Counted from the stretch's first letter, positions 50,559-63,970 are shown. The stretch is 64,000 nucleotides of DNA from Chondrosia reniformis (GCA_947172415.1 OX359202.1:4326899-4390898), one strand, 5' to 3'. The notes: generated by a model from the letters alone, not told the origin. Translations and numbers: made by a program.

Positions 50559-53500
50559 ATGATTCGTCGTCCACAGCCTGGTGAAACAGAGGAGGACTTG
50601 CTTGCATTTCAAGAGCAGTTTTTGAGCTCCGAACAGGACTCCTCCGCCAAGCTGTTGAAACCCAACTCTAAGAGGGCGCCCTTCCACCCAACCCACTCCA
50701 AAGATGTGGTCACACTAGGTATGTGCTCCTCACTCTCCAAGCGAGCGGCCAGTAGGCTCCTGTGTGAACTACAGTAATATGCCGTGTATATAGAAGAGCC
50801 GGTACAGTCAATGGAGAGCAGCAGACAGCCACCGCAGAAGAGATCAAAATTTAAAGAAAGAAGACAGAAGTCAGAGCAGGTGTGTTGGAATATCAAACTG
50901 TTTATTAATGTCTAATGTAATATTCTAATGTATTCTACCAGGATGGGCCCTTGGATGGAGAGACGATGGATGAATTCACTGCTCGTGAGTCCTATACCTC
51001 AATAGTGATATATTGTGTCTGTATATGCAATTTAATGTGTACTTTAATGTGTACTTTGATTCCTTTATTAAGGGAAGGATACACACATTACAAAGTTACT
51101 ATGGGATGTTCAGGTGAGCAAAGTGATGGTAATTGCTTCCTGTCGCAACTAGCTTGTGACGAGCACATGATTGTGCAACTGTATGGCTAAAACTGCTAGG
51201 TGGTGTAATACCTCCATTTTAGAGGTGTCAAGACTGATGACTGAGCTAAATATCAACATCCACTGTTTTTTTCTTTTTGTCTCATTTTTGCCTCATCTGC
51301 TTTGGCTCCTGATTTTATACATAGTACACATCTATAATATACATAGTGCATGAAGTGATAGGGCTTATTTGTTGCAATCATGATATATGAAGTTTATTGA
51401 GCAATTGTTGCTCAATAAATTTCATATATCGCGTAGTGTATGTACGTGGTATGTGCTTTCTTATATACAGCAGCAGACTGTATTCATTTACCTCCTTCTT
51501 CTCCCGCTTCCTTCCTCTGCATGCATTCTGAATAGGAGAGGGATGTGATAACACCATTTGTGTCTTCTACAAGTTTATATGCCAGGAAGGGATTTCCTAA
51601 AGTCTGTGAAATAGCAACACCTGAGGGGCAAGGCCAAAGACAGGGGAAAGGAGCTAACAAGAAGGAAAGTCTCTTCTTGCAGCAGTTTGGTAATGCTCCC
51701 CTCGAGGTGCTGGGTATGGAAAGTCATGAAAGTGTCCCAGAGACTTTGTCTAAAGTACAAAATACTGATTGTGTTACCATGGATACAGGCAGTAACGAAA
51801 GCACAAAGCCATCGTTGCTACCATCAGCCATTTTAACTGGAAAAGGGCTACAAATTGGAGACAAGAGTGAAAGACAGATTGAAAAAGAACTAAATGATAT
51901 TCACAAAGAGAACTTGGAGTTTCTCTCTAAAATGACTGAGGATGATATTGTAAAAGAAAGAGCAAAATTGATGGAATCACTGAGTGAGTACCTAATTGGT
52001 ATCCTAGTCTGTGTTACATACATGTCACATGTGTAAGTTAGGCTTAGCTAACACATGACGTATACATAACTTTATTGTATACACTTGTTGTTAGAATGTA
52101 TTTAAATGCCCTGTTTTAGATAACTATCTTGCTATTTAGAGATAATGAAGCTATTGTCTATACTGTGTAGCATGGTATGTGTGTGTATACTTTTCATACA
52201 AGTTTCTGTGACAGATCCAGATATATTGGCATTTCTCAGCAACAAGAAGGATGTACAGACCAGAAGAAGCACCTCAGAGGAGGAGAAAGGAGGTTCTCAA
52301 GTGGATCAAGAGAGAGCAGGGATTGCTGATGACCTCAAAGGCAGATGGGTTAACATGGATGTTGTAGAGGGAGATAAGATGGAATGGATGAAGAGATTAC
52401 CCGAAACAGATAAAAACGTTTGTCATTTTGTACACTTCATCAGATGTCTACCATCACACGAGTTCTCCTAAATTTTTACAGATACAACACAGCACCAGGT
52501 ACTCCTTTGATGGATGTGTCATCTCAGAGAAGATAGACCTTCCCAGTCACGTTGGACTCCATCACCATGGCAACGAACCTGAGGTTAATATCACTCTTGT
52601 GTGTATATCTACAGTACTGCACTGGTTCATGTAAGCTGTTCCAATAGATGGCTGGATACACACTGCATGAGCTAATACATTTAGCCAGGAGTTCAGTCCT
52701 CCAGCAAAGGGTCCTGAGCATAAATGTATTATCCAAGATTGCAGAAAGAGTAAGCCGGTTTATATTTTAATTTAGTGTCATGCTATGGCAGGTATGCTTT
52801 TAGTCTCATAGGAAAGAATATATTGGATTGGTGGATCCGCCCCCATTTGAAGTGCTAATGGATCTGGGATTCCCCCTGAATCTGAGGTATGCCTTGGATG
52901 AAAGTTCTGTTGCCATGGTTACAGCAGCTATTCAAGCACTCAATAGACTTCTAGTTCCATCTGATGAAGAGGTTTGCAACAGTCACATGACTGTCACATG
53001 ATTATAACACTTGCACTCCCTTGTTATGCAGGATGAGTACTATTACAACCATTTTTGTGCATTTGGTATGAACCAGCCACTTTTGGGACAGTCTTTATCC
53101 AAGTCAACTGCAACTCTCACTGAGAAGGAAGATACTGCTTTGCTCAAGGAGAACCTTGTACAAGTAAGGTTTTCACTTGGCCATCATATATGCAGCTGCT
53201 ATTCTGTCTCCTTGCTTCTCTTTAGGGTCTCCTAAAGATGGGCTTACTGCAGAGGTTGAGGTACATTCTGGAGGTTATGCTGCCCCAGCCCCCTGTGGTG
53301 GGGTATATTTTTGGGATTCTGATAAAGATATCCAGACACTCTGTTCAAGCAGCCAATGATGTGCATATACCCACTTTAGCTTTAAACATATAAATTTGAT
53401 TTGTAAATAGTTTTTGAAACCTCCTTAGGTAATCCACTGTCCACGTTTGCTCAACGCAATTCAAAGATGCTACCAGTCTACTGAGGAGCATTGTCTGAGC

Positions 53501-56500
53501 TGTCTTAGGTTATACTTGGCTCTGTGTTGCACTAGCAAGCAGTGCGCCCTCTCTCTGGTACGGACCCTCTGCAGTGCTCCCGTGGACTGTCATCCAAATA
53601 ACTGCCTCCTTTGTGTAGATGAAAACTTGCCAGTTAGTAAATACCATCTTGAAGCATGGAACCATCCTTCCAAGGTAGTTGGATATTTCTCTCTGTGTGC
53701 ATGGCACTTCTTGAATATCTTGAAATAATTTGGTTGTAGTTCATCATTAAGTCAACAGCTATACACATGTAGCTGCCATATATGGAAGGTGTTGCTAGGT
53801 TACAATCTTTGCAGTGAAGAGTTGAGGTAGCCATGTGACGTATAATACATCAACATGCTACCTTAGAGTTGACTGGTCCCCATTCATCCTCAGAGACATG
53901 TACCCCCAGCTGATGTCCCACCTCCAGCAGTACCTCTCCACCAGTCCTTCAGAGTGGACCTGTGACCGGCTGCAGTCTGGTTCTGCTCTGGTGAGCCTGC
54001 TCTCCTCAGGTATCCACGTAGCAGCCACTACTCCACAGGACCTCCTCCTACCCGAGTCCAAAGGTATGATTGTGTGCTGTCCTTAGGGGGTGCCCCTCAT
54101 TTGGTACTAGATGAAGTGAGCCACCACAGCTCTGTGTCTAATCACCCTCTCCCCTCTAGATACCCTTCCATCACCAGCTGTGGCATGGAGCTTTGCTGAA
54201 GGACTGTTATCTCCAATGGTGTCCCTTCTTACATTGCTCTTACGTTCCTGTGTTACCATGGAGACAGGGTCACTGTCACACAGAGTGACACATCAGGTCC
54301 AGTATATGAGTTGTGTTTTGAAATACTTGGCCAACTACACGCATCATCTAGCAGCTGGTCGAGCAGGGCAAAAGGTTACCATGGCGATGGAAGCTTTGGA
54401 ACTATGGCTGACCCCCTCTGGAGTGATGGGGGAGTTGTTGACTGGTAATCTGATGTCTAAGATTATCAGCGTATTGATTAAACAGTAAGTGTTCCGTTAT
54501 ACGTGACTCTCTGGCACTAGTACAGTGTGTCCCTACTTATCAGGTCTCAAGATGAATCATTACACAACTTCTTTAAATGTTTTGGCTGAAACTCCATGAT
54601 AGCAGCTTGTGTGTGTTGTGCACATTCCATGTACAATTTGAGCTCTTTTACAATACACCTATACATGTATGTATGGGCATCATGGAGTGAAATCACTGTA
54701 AATTCTTGTGGCTTTTTACATTTTCTATCATCTTCTGTAGATATGATACTGATTCCAATGTAGTCGTACAGCTTGCCTTATATGGAAATACTAACATGCT
54801 GCAATCTGATAGGTTAACACAGAATCACAAAACCTCTCTAGTGCACAGTTTTGAAGATTTGTTGTTGAATACATTTGATACATTGAACAATATGGTAAAG
54901 TTTCACAAGGGAGTGGCAGTCAAGGTAATATATACTCCTTAAGTAGTCTTTATATTATTTGATTCAATTCAATTTAATGATCATATTTAAAATGGGGGGA
55001 GTCCCATTAAGACCAGAGGTTATACTTTATAGGGTGACCAGTATTCATTGCAACAATTTCCCTCTAAATCTCTGTGTCTATGTCTCTATGCTCTCTCCAG
55101 GTTTAGTTCCCTATAGGCTTTTTACAGAGTAGGCATAGCATGTAGGAAAATGATCCATTGCCAAGGACTTTGGTATCTAAAGAGTAAATTATTGCATGAA
55201 TGAATAAGAGCATTGCTTTATAGGTTCTCCCTTTAAATTATACTGCAAATCCCATTTTGCAGGTAGCCAAGCTCTTCTCCATATCCCATGTGACATCCTA
55301 TATGAGGCAGTTTTGCAACGTGAAGCATGCACATGTAGCATCTTACAAGTTTGGAAGACTACTGATATTTTATTACCTAACACAGCTTTGCACTTCTATT
55401 GTAAGTCACAGTGACACATACGTACATGTGTATATAGATTAAACATATATAAGGATTGCTGGATATATATCAGCCTGACAGATAGTGTATCACATGGTGT
55501 GTGCTTTTAGGTGAGTGTCAGTCCTGATTTGGTTGGAGATGATGTGCTTGGCTTGTGTTACTGTGTCTCAGTGAAGCTGCTGTCTACTCTACCCCCTGGG
55601 TGTGAGTCACAAGTGGTACAACTCCTTGAAAATACCATGTTCCAACCAACCTTTTTCAGGTGCAATGACAAACTATCTGCGTTTATTTGTTGGTATGTTT
55701 GCTCTTTCCTAGACCTAAATTGCTTCCTCTGTACCCACTAGATCAAGTGTTGGAGTACTAGATGGCAGCATTCAGAGCTTAGGCCTCAGTGATGCCCCAA
55801 ACCCTGTGACTGCCATCACCCAGAAGACCTCTCAAGAGGTACTGGTAGAGGCGGTCGGTGATCTACACCTGGCACAACACATGATGGTCTCACACTTGAA
55901 GAAGACTTGCATTTCAGAAAAGATGATAGCCAATTCCAGGTTTGTTAATAATGTGCTTATTATAATACTAGTACTGTACTTTGTGTACTACAGTATTGTA
56001 ATCATATACCAAAGTCTGCAGACCTGTGACATTTAAATACTAATCGACTCCACTGTCTTTGTCAGAGTCGACAAAATGGTAGTGAACATCAAAAACTATT
56101 CAACTGACACCATCTTGCGTTGCAAAGTGAGAATAAAATGGTGTCATCGTCCCGTTCTGATTGTGATTACAAGCTTTCAGAAAAGTTTCATGCGTTTTTG
56201 ATTAGATAATATATGCAAATTTTTCAGGGACCTATATTCTTACATTTTTGCCTGACCAAAGTCAAATTGCTTCCGCCAGGCCTGTATACCGTATGTCATG
56301 CTTACATTTACCTATACAACTCATAGTAATGTATGATATCACACTCCTCATTGACCTTTCACTGCATTGTCTTCATTAGGAAGCTGTTTTGTTACAAAGT
56401 TACTCAGGTAGAATCTCTCTCTCTGCCAAGGAATACTGGCCCCTTTCTGCCATCTGATTGGCTGATGCTTCCTATAGTTTATCATTATACTGATAATCTA

Positions 56501-58042
56501 AACAGGTGAGCAGACTCCACCCACTACAGATACAAGGAACTTCCCCAATTCCAAGCTCAAAGAGGCTTTGTTACTCCATTCCCTTGTAGGCTAACTCAAG
56601 ATCAAATGGACTCTTCAGAGGAGATGGTGGAGGATATTACAAGATGTCTGCACTTTTGGGTCCTTTTGGAGCACACTGCTCCTCAAGCGTTAGAGAATTG
56701 CAGCTTGTCACTGAAGATAACTAGACTTATGTGTGTATTTCTCACAGGTACCAGACACAATCAGTAAATGAACCGGGAGGACTTTAATCTGTTTTATCTT
56801 TCTTAGGAAATGATCTATTTTTAAACTCCAATATTCACACATGTCTCTTAATGTTGCTGAGATTGTACACATCTACAAAGCACTTAACAGAGATTGATTT
56901 CAGCACCACAATCCCAGGGATTGCCTCATTTTATGACATGTTAGTTAATGCTTCATTACCCAAATGTCAATCCTATTTGCATTTAGCTTCCAGTCCCTGC
57001 ACTAACTTTTCAACTATACTCTCATCCACTTGGGTTTTGTAATAATCTTTGTCTCCTGCATATATGTATGTCTCCAGCTACGTGTCCCTAGTGGAGCAGT
57101 TTGGTGCAGTGTCCTATGGAGACGGTCTGTTTGCTGCATATCTTGTGCTGCCTCTTCAGCAGCAGTGCCCTCTAAGCTTCCGTCAGCTAGTTTGGGGCGA
57201 GCACGCCAACATCCTTAGACTGATCTCTCTGAAAGAGAACCAGGTATGACTAACCTCATTTGTATGTATGTGGGCATCTCTGTATAGGCTGTGCAGCAGT
57301 TAGAATATTCTGTAAATGGTCTGCCCTACTCCATGGTTTGTGTACATGTAGATACAGCACACACACACACAGGTGAAGTCTATTGCAGTATACTTTAGAA
57401 AACCTCTTATTATAATTTATAAAAACCTCTTACGGTATATCCCCAAGTACAACACATTTTTATATTTTAATAATAACTATCACAACATTCACTAAACAAT
57501 CATGCCATATATAGAGAGAGTTAGTGCCTTAGCACTACTAATGCAGGAGGTAACAAGGTTCCGTTAAGGCTTTTGTTTATAAAGTTAGGTGTAATACATG
57601 AATCAATGAATCATAATGCATGAATCTCCAAATTTGATGATTAGCTTAGATTTCTGTCACTCCCTGAGTTGTGTAACACCTCTGATGATGTGTGATGTTA
57701 GTCATGTGACCTCTGATGTGTGATGTTAGTCATGTGACCCATCTCTACAGCTTCCTGTTCCAATAAACAACTTCCTGTACCCATTGGAGACGGACAAAAC
57801 TATGTTGCAGTTGTATAGGAGAGCCATTCGTAGTGGATCTGTAAGGTAACCTTTGAACGTTTTATATTATGACCTCTGTACTTTTATCTTCTTATTTCCC
57901 TTACTCATCACCACACTGCTATGTGCCTATGTGCTATATATATCCATATACAAATTGTCCTCCATCTTTGACTAATAGGGAGAACCTCTGTCCAGTCATG
58001 TTCAAGATAGCACAACACCATTTAACAGCTAATCCTGCTTAA
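50559..58042 (+). CDS. RPAP1: RNA polymerase II-associated protein 1
   Basis: Twenty-four exons traced; the main anchors are 50559-50718, 50794-50879, 50942-50984, 51073-51113, 51536-51983, 52215-52417, 52482-52583, 53032-53163, 53226-53360, 54160-54484, 54741-54924, 55263-55400, 55511-55659, 55742-55939, 56380-56505, 56590-56747, 56807-56939, 57078-57243, 57751-57845, 57979-58042. The N terminus RRPQPGETEEDLLAFQEQFL and the block IDLPSHVGLHHHG are RPAP1 signatures; the C-terminal block SFYDIYVSLVEQFGAVSYGD matches the human C-terminal domain. RPAP1 binds Pol II/Mediator and helps assemble or import Pol II. The exon 8-9 junction (52.75-52.81 kb) and the 12-13 junction (53.6-53.87 kb) are unresolved. 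The protein ends about 100 residues before the human C terminus. Confidence 0.9.
51382..51430. repeat. 49-nt near-perfect hairpin
   Basis: 23-bp arms with a single mismatch around a 3-nt loop, GATATATGAA...TTCATATATC, in RPAP1 intron 4. No terminator or U-rich context that would suggest an RNA gene. Confidence 0.85.
55080..55135 (+). repeat. dispersed repeat A, 3' part
   Basis: CTCCAGGTTTAGTTCCCTAT and TAGGCTTTTTACAG, in RPAP1 intron 15. Confidence 0.5.
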
Positions 58043-58350
58043 ATTTACCTTTAAATTCCTCAGCTATATAGCATGTCCTTTAACAGTTTTGAACAATTTT
58101 TATCATTTCTCTCACCTGCATTCAATGATTCATTATCCACAATTTGCAAGTGATCACAAAGTGCCTTATTCCTGTGAATAGAACCAATATCTTCACTGAA
58201 GTATACTATATCTACTCCATATTCAATATGTATATAACTCCTATACGTACGTACTTCTTTGCAGTTGAACAGTGGGACAAAGCATAAATAGATGATACAT
58301 ATATATACAGTAATTACAAAGAGAAATGAGAAATCATATTTAATTCATGA

Positions 58351-60160
58351 TCAATTGGTTGTTTTAAAAGAATTTGCATAGAAGTATACTTCACTTGACT
58401 CCTTTCTAGTGGCCTTTGGTCTATGTACAGCAACACTCCTAAAGGATGCCTTCAATTTGGTCTTAAAATCTGCCATAATGTGTTAGTACAACTCGTAAGA
58501 TCAAGTAATAATGGCTACACTGCACCTGAGGTAATATGTTGTTCAAGACTTACCGTTTATACAAGGTCCTTCCCAAAGCTTACAAAGAAACGATCCCTCT
58601 TCTTTAAGCAGTTTAACACAAACTTCAAATGCACAATTACAAAGTTCCTAATGATTTTGAACATAAATATATACTTAGTGCAGTACGTTATATAAAATAT
58701 TTCAGCTTCCTATCCTCCATTCAGTCAATCTCTTTAAAATTTTAAGTAGCCATTGCTTACCAGTAATAGTGTTTTGCTAATGGCAGATTAAGTGCTAATT
58801 AACTTTATGAAATTTAAAACTATGTCACATATTAGACAAACGTATGCACAAACATACAGTAACATACGCACGTATATACCAATTGTGTTACAGGCCTACA
58901 TCTTAGGCGAATAATGTAAGTGTGCAAATTGTATCAAGTGGTCTTCCAAGACACATTAAATTTTAATTTTAATGCTATTGCATAATGATGTTACTAAATG
59001 GCTTCCAAATTAGGGAATAAAAATGGTGGCTGTTTTGCAGTCTCTCTCTATTACTAATATCAATACATATGTCAACGTCTATTCAATGGTTTGTCAGTCA
59101 TCAATGTATGTGCTACTGTAAGGTAATAGAGTCTCAGCATTAGAGTATAAAACCATCTATTATAAAGCAGTAGAGTTAATTTTTATCAAACTCTAAATTT
59201 ACCAATATTCTTTCATGATCCAAACTATGAATTCCACTTGCATTTGGTGCCATATCACTACAGTATATACACAGGTACACCTTTATACATTTCAACTTGG
59301 GCACAAGCAAGCTCTGAATACCTCATTACAACATCCAGTTTGTTGCCCTTTAACAGTTGCTTGATCCGCTCCAGTGTCTGTGGGTCCCTCAAGTCATGAT
59401 ACCCCAATGCTATAACACCAGCCAGAGGCTCTACATCTACACAAGTACATACAGACAGACATAATATGGAATTGTATTGTGCAGTCACATTTGTTCTTCT
59501 TGAGAAACAGTCTAATCATATTATGCGCACCTTCTATATCCACTGCTATAACACCACCTTTTGACAGATTCACTACATTGACAAAGGACACATAATCTAG
59601 TTTCTACAGGTCAGCTGAAGACACATACGCATACACATGTACGTACGCAAGGCCTCCTGATTGAGTTTGTTACTTTTTGTCTTCAAGGCTGCCACTTGGG
59701 ACCAAGAACCCGGCCTTGCTCCACAGTCAAGCTGTGTACAGCCAGAGCAAACCAATTATTGAATGAAATATAAATTTGAAATAATATAGGTAATTATTGA
59801 ATCACTTGATAAAGTGGAAAACGTACATGATATCGGGTCTAGTGTAGATAGCTGATTACAGTAGATGTAAAGGGGTATGCCATACGTTATACCTCACCAC
59901 AATTGAGTTTGGCTTCAGAAAGTTGTACTTCTTATCTATTTCAAGCAGTTTATATGCACTTCTTGATCGGTAGTCGTCAAATTTGGCTTGTTTCACGTAA
60001 GGGTCCTGCGCATAGTGTGCAAACGTGAGTTAACGCGCCCGATACTTCCGGATTCGATATGCATACTTACAGCATGTTGCCTCTTTAGCCAGCGTGTTGC
60101 TGTGATGGTCTTCCCTTTAATTTCACTGAAATTACGCGTCCAACTAATGCGAACTGCCAT
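58351..60160 (-). CDS. MRM2: mitochondrial rRNA 2'-O-methyltransferase (FtsJ/RrmJ family)
   Basis: Eight exons sum to 732 nt (243 residues; human MRM2 is 246): 60160-60071, 60005-59898, 59731-59647, 59596-59531, 59436-59322, 59257-59203, 58647-58554, 58469-58351. It transfers methyl from SAM to a uridine of mitochondrial large-subunit rRNA. The K-D-K-E catalytic tetrad is readable: lysine in RSAYKLLEI, aspartate in VMSDMAPNA, lysine in FLCKLWEG, glutamate in RKESSEVYF. The SAM loop is LDCGARPGSWSQVA (family usual GAAPG). The N terminus (VRISWTRNF, then TATRWLKRQ) is basic, fitting a mitochondrial presequence. Codon-level joins are all in phase. Confidence 0.93.
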
Positions 60161-60238
60161 ACAAGATGCTGACCAATGGTCAGGTGGTAGTCACGTGCTC
60201 ACTTCAGTTGGGTGTGGCAACAGAATAGCAACCAAGCA
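60161..60238. promoter_or_regulatory. putative bidirectional promoter MRM2 / cadherin-like-TPR gene
   Basis: The start codons are only 78 bp apart, the tightest pair in the window. A CCAAT box (60173-60177, in the palindrome GACCAATGGTC) and a CACGTG E-box (60192-60197) lie between them. Confidence 0.6.
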
Positions 60239-63200
60239 ATGGACAACTGCGACTTGTCCAAGTTGACTGTCAAGCCTGGCAAGCTGGTACCCAAGTTCTC
60301 CCCTAAAGTGACCGAATACACGGTAACACTACCAACAGATGTAGCAGAAACCAAGTTTGGCCCGCTAACAAGCGATAATGGAGCTTCTTACACTATAAAG
60401 GTTTGTGCACTACGTTTTATAGGTACTCCTGATGCACGTATATGCTATATACTTGATAGTACATGGCAGTCACCTCTGCTTGTATGCACCCACTGAGGTC
60501 GTCATGATGGCTCCCTTTGGTTCCCTCGCAGGGTATAGCTGGAGGTGAGAAGACGTTGAAACTGGACGAGGGGCAGGCCGTAACTGTCGCATTCGAGGTG
60601 ACTGCAGAAGATGGCAAATCGACCAAGGCATACGAAGTAACAGTCCGCCGTTTGTCACCCGATGACGCCTCCCTCGCCAGTCTAGACCTCTCAATGGGCG
60701 GTCTATCGCCCAAGTTCTCTTCCCTGAAGCTCTCCTACACATGTCACGTGCCTTGCAGCGTTGACTCGCTCTCCGTTAAGGCGAAACCAGAGGACGCGAG
60801 CATGAAGGTGACCTTTGGTAACGGATCCCCTCTCTCCCCCGTGGCGCTGGCGCCTGGAGCCACTAGAATCGATGTTGCGGTTAGCTCACCCAAAGGGACC
60901 AAGACTGTGCATTACATCATCAAGGTCGTTAGAAATGCCATTCAATACCCAATGACCTTCACTAGTGGAACAGACCATATGAAGTATGCCTGCACAGTGT
61001 GCTGCAACACAGTTCATAGGCCCCTCAAGATGAAGGAGTCCACACAACTGTACTGCCATGCCTGTTGCATGGAGCTCACTCGCACTAATAAGACTAACCC
61101 CTTTACAGGTGAGAGTTTGGTCGATGACTGGTCTGAGGAATGCTTTGATATTGACCAGGAGCTAGCTTCATCTAATGTGAGGTGCATTCTGGAGGGCAAC
61201 CAAAAAGTAGAAGGAACGGCCAGTGAAATTGGAAAACTTGTCCGCCATACAAGAACATTAAAGAAAGAGGAAGACCCTTCCATTAATTGTCCACAATGCA
61301 GCTGTAAATTTCCAGCTGTGGATAAAAGTCTTCATGAAAATTTAATCTGTTCCTCCAAGCACCCAGCTGAGTTACCCAAGCACCATTATGAAGTCTCCGT
61401 GTGGGAAAAACAGCTGAGAAAGGAAACTGGAGAAGATAAATCAGATCCATTGATGAAAGAAGCAGAAAGCTTTGAGAAAAGCTACTTGAAAATGATTACA
61501 TCAGTCTCCGTAACCAGCAGGGATTCCCCCATTGGTCCCCTTACTAATGCAATGTCTCTAGTAGCTGCAGCGATTAAGACCACTCCAAAGAATGCTCAGT
61601 ATCATGTGAAGCTGGGTAATCTATTAGAAGAATCTTTTTATGTTGGAGACATGTATGGCATCAAGGAGGAAAAGCAGGAGAATGAAGAACCAGAGGAGGG
61701 AGAAGACAGAACTACAGATGACTCAAAGGAAGATGACTTTTTGGCCATTTGCCAGCTGAGGGGTGTTGGCCCAGGGGCTCCATTGGCTTTGCAGCTGAAA
61801 GCAGTAGAGGCCGAATACCTTGCTCTGAAGGATGGTGGACAGACCATGAAGGCAGAACAGGTCCAACTCCTGTATGCCTGGAAATCCAAGAGAGCACTGC
61901 AGGTAAGATCCTCTGCATGAGTGAAGGTAGAGGGGGGCAACGGGGGGGGGGGGCATTCGCTAGTCTCAAATCCAGCCCCCATCCTTTGCAATAGCGCAAA
62001 AGTGACACATGCATCCCCTAATATACAGCTTAATATTATATATCAATTTTCATTTTACCCCCCAGTCCCAAGTTCTGCATGCAGCGCTGGTACGTATGTA
62101 TAGATTCAGTTTGAGCAGAATTATCTTGAAGTTTGATTAACTATTGAAACAGGCTTTTTACTAGATTCCTACATATACTTTATGTAAGGAATGACATAGA
62201 TTATTCCTTGTGTTTATAATAAGAATGCTTTATACTGATGAGGATCATTGGGTTAAAACTTTCAATTTGTGGAATTAGTAGAATATAGTTGTTGAGGCTC
62301 AATACAGCTAGTACGTATACTTTATTGAGGAGTACCTTACTAACAGTGCCCTCCTCTGTGTTCCAACTACGTACTTAGGAGTCCCAGGGCTCGTACTCTG
62401 GTGAGAGTGTTGGGCCTTTGGCTAGAGCACTGCAGAAGTATAGAGATGCAGTTGGAGTCTCTCCCACTAACCATCTGGCGCAGTATCACCTGGGTAGACT
62501 GCTGCTACTTGTGGGCAAGTCACCCGAGGCACTGCCGCACCTCAAAGCTGCTGTGGCAGCCAAACCTGGCCACACTGAGTCAAGGTGAGAATCTAGTAGT
62601 TGCATAGTGTGTATTGAAGTGAGAGGCAAGCAGGAATGAGGATCAGTGTAGCAATTGTAACCTAATGGTACACACTGGTAGTTGAAACCAGCTGTCCTGG
62701 ATTTGATTTCCAACAATTGCTTCTTTGATAAACCTAATTCACTGGAAATTATTATGCCAAACCAGCCAAGTGACCTCAGTCTAATCTTGGCTGGGGGACC
62801 GAAGTCCTATTAAATTGGCAACCAGTGATCGCCGCTTCTTTCCTATTTTTTTCCTCTTCATGATTGTATATTTTTGATTATCAATGCAAATGTTCATAAA
62901 TGAAATTTATTTCAAGTATGTACGTACGTACATATGTATATATGCAGACTGTGCTTGGGGATTGCCATGGCAACTGAGAAGCAGTCTGTCCCAGAGGCTG
63001 CCGTGCTGTTGAGGGAGGGCCTGGCAGAGTACCAGAGTTGTGCTAGTGAAACTGCAGAAACTAAAGTTGATGCAACAAGAGGGACTCTTTTGGCTGATGA
63101 CTTTTGGAGACAGTCAAACTTACTAATTTCAAAGGGATTCATTGAATTAGCCAGGCTTGGAGGCCGTAATTGGTTGGATAAGCAAACCTGCCTACTGCTA

Positions 63201-63970
63201 GCCTGTCGGTTTGTCTGGACTGTTCCCTTTCACCACAGAGGGACAACTTACAAGCAACTCCTCTGGTACTGGGCAGAAGCAAGGTACGTATGCATAATCT
63301 AACACACCATTTTTTCAACAAACTATACGTACGTACTTTACAGTAAAAGGCCTATAGGGAACTAAATGAGAGCTTTAGCTGAGGATACAAGAGGTTTCTC
63401 CTCCGTCTTCTCCACTGGGCCACGTACATACGTGCATCTGTACAGATTTGTCTGTACATATACGTACTAGGTATACACATACGTACGTACGTATACGTAG
63501 TTCATCAAGACATACGTACGTAGGAGAGTCGGTGAATCTTATGGAGTTTACACTTATATCTAGTGGGTCCAAATGTTTTAGGTACATGTAAATATGTACG
63601 TATATTCAACTGTACATGTAGCAAAAGTTCAATACAATTCTATTTCTTATCCAGCAAGATGTTTCATTGCTAATCTCATAGTACATACGTATGTACGTAC
63701 ATGTATGCATCATAATGTACTATAGTGAATACTTTGACCTCCCCTTGTGTATATATGAAAATAGCTTGACATATACGTACGTCCGTACATATATGTAGAC
63801 TGTTTATTCTTTGAATTCACTTTGAATGGCCTTATGAATGTTGCTGCAGATATATATTACAAAGGTGTAGCCCAAAAGATGTGAGTCTTGAGTTGTGTTG
63901 CACCTTCTCATCACTGCTGGATCACGTGGACATTGATGCTACACAGAGGCTGAGCGAGATGAAACTCAAT
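60239..63970 (+). CDS. cadherin-like beta-sandwich, Cys-rich and TPR-like protein (5' part)
   Basis: Exons 60239-60400, 60532-61902, 62379-62584, 62948-63283 and 63850-63970 join in frame (732 codons) and the gene runs past the window. Two cadherin-like beta-sandwich modules (as in Pfam Cadherin-like) cover about residues 6-98 and 105-195; each starts L..L..S/K.G.L.PKFS and ends with a ..Y.I.V.R strand. A Cys-rich segment follows (YACTVCCNTVH ... YCHACC, then NPFTGESL), which resembles a degenerate U-box or RING, and a second CPQCSCKF knuckle. An acidic stretch (EEKQENEEPEEGED) precedes helical repeats of TPR type (YHLGRLLLLVGKSPEALPHL). There is no signal peptide, so it is probably cytosolic. 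I know no characterised protein with this order. No function is assigned. Confidence 0.8.
61930..62092 (-). repeat. dispersed repeat B, reverse copy
   Basis: Starts with a long G run and ends AGTTCTGCATGCAGCGCTGG, the complement of the copy at 47632. In intron 2 of the cadherin-like/TPR gene. Confidence 0.45.
62648..62890 (+). repeat. degenerate tRNA-derived SINE, longer form
   Basis: Reads AGCAATTGTAACCTAATGGT, then TCCTGGATTTGATTTCCAAC (decayed B-box) and CAATTGCTTC, like the end of the tRNA part of the 32.7 kb copy. The later tail TTTTTCCTCTTCATGATTG matches. In intron 3 of the last gene. Confidence 0.55.
63340..63425 (-). repeat. dispersed repeat A, reverse copy
   Basis: CTATAGGGAACTAAATGAGA and CTTCTCCACTGGGCC match the complement of the 4951-5080 copy. 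Confidence 0.6.

Noticed and set aside
58423..58695. plus-strand 90-codon frame as a last RPAP1 exon
   Set aside because: The RPAP1 C-terminal motif is in 57979-58042, and this stretch is the antisense of MRM2 exons 7 and 8, which carry the FLCKLWEG and RKESSEVYF motifs.
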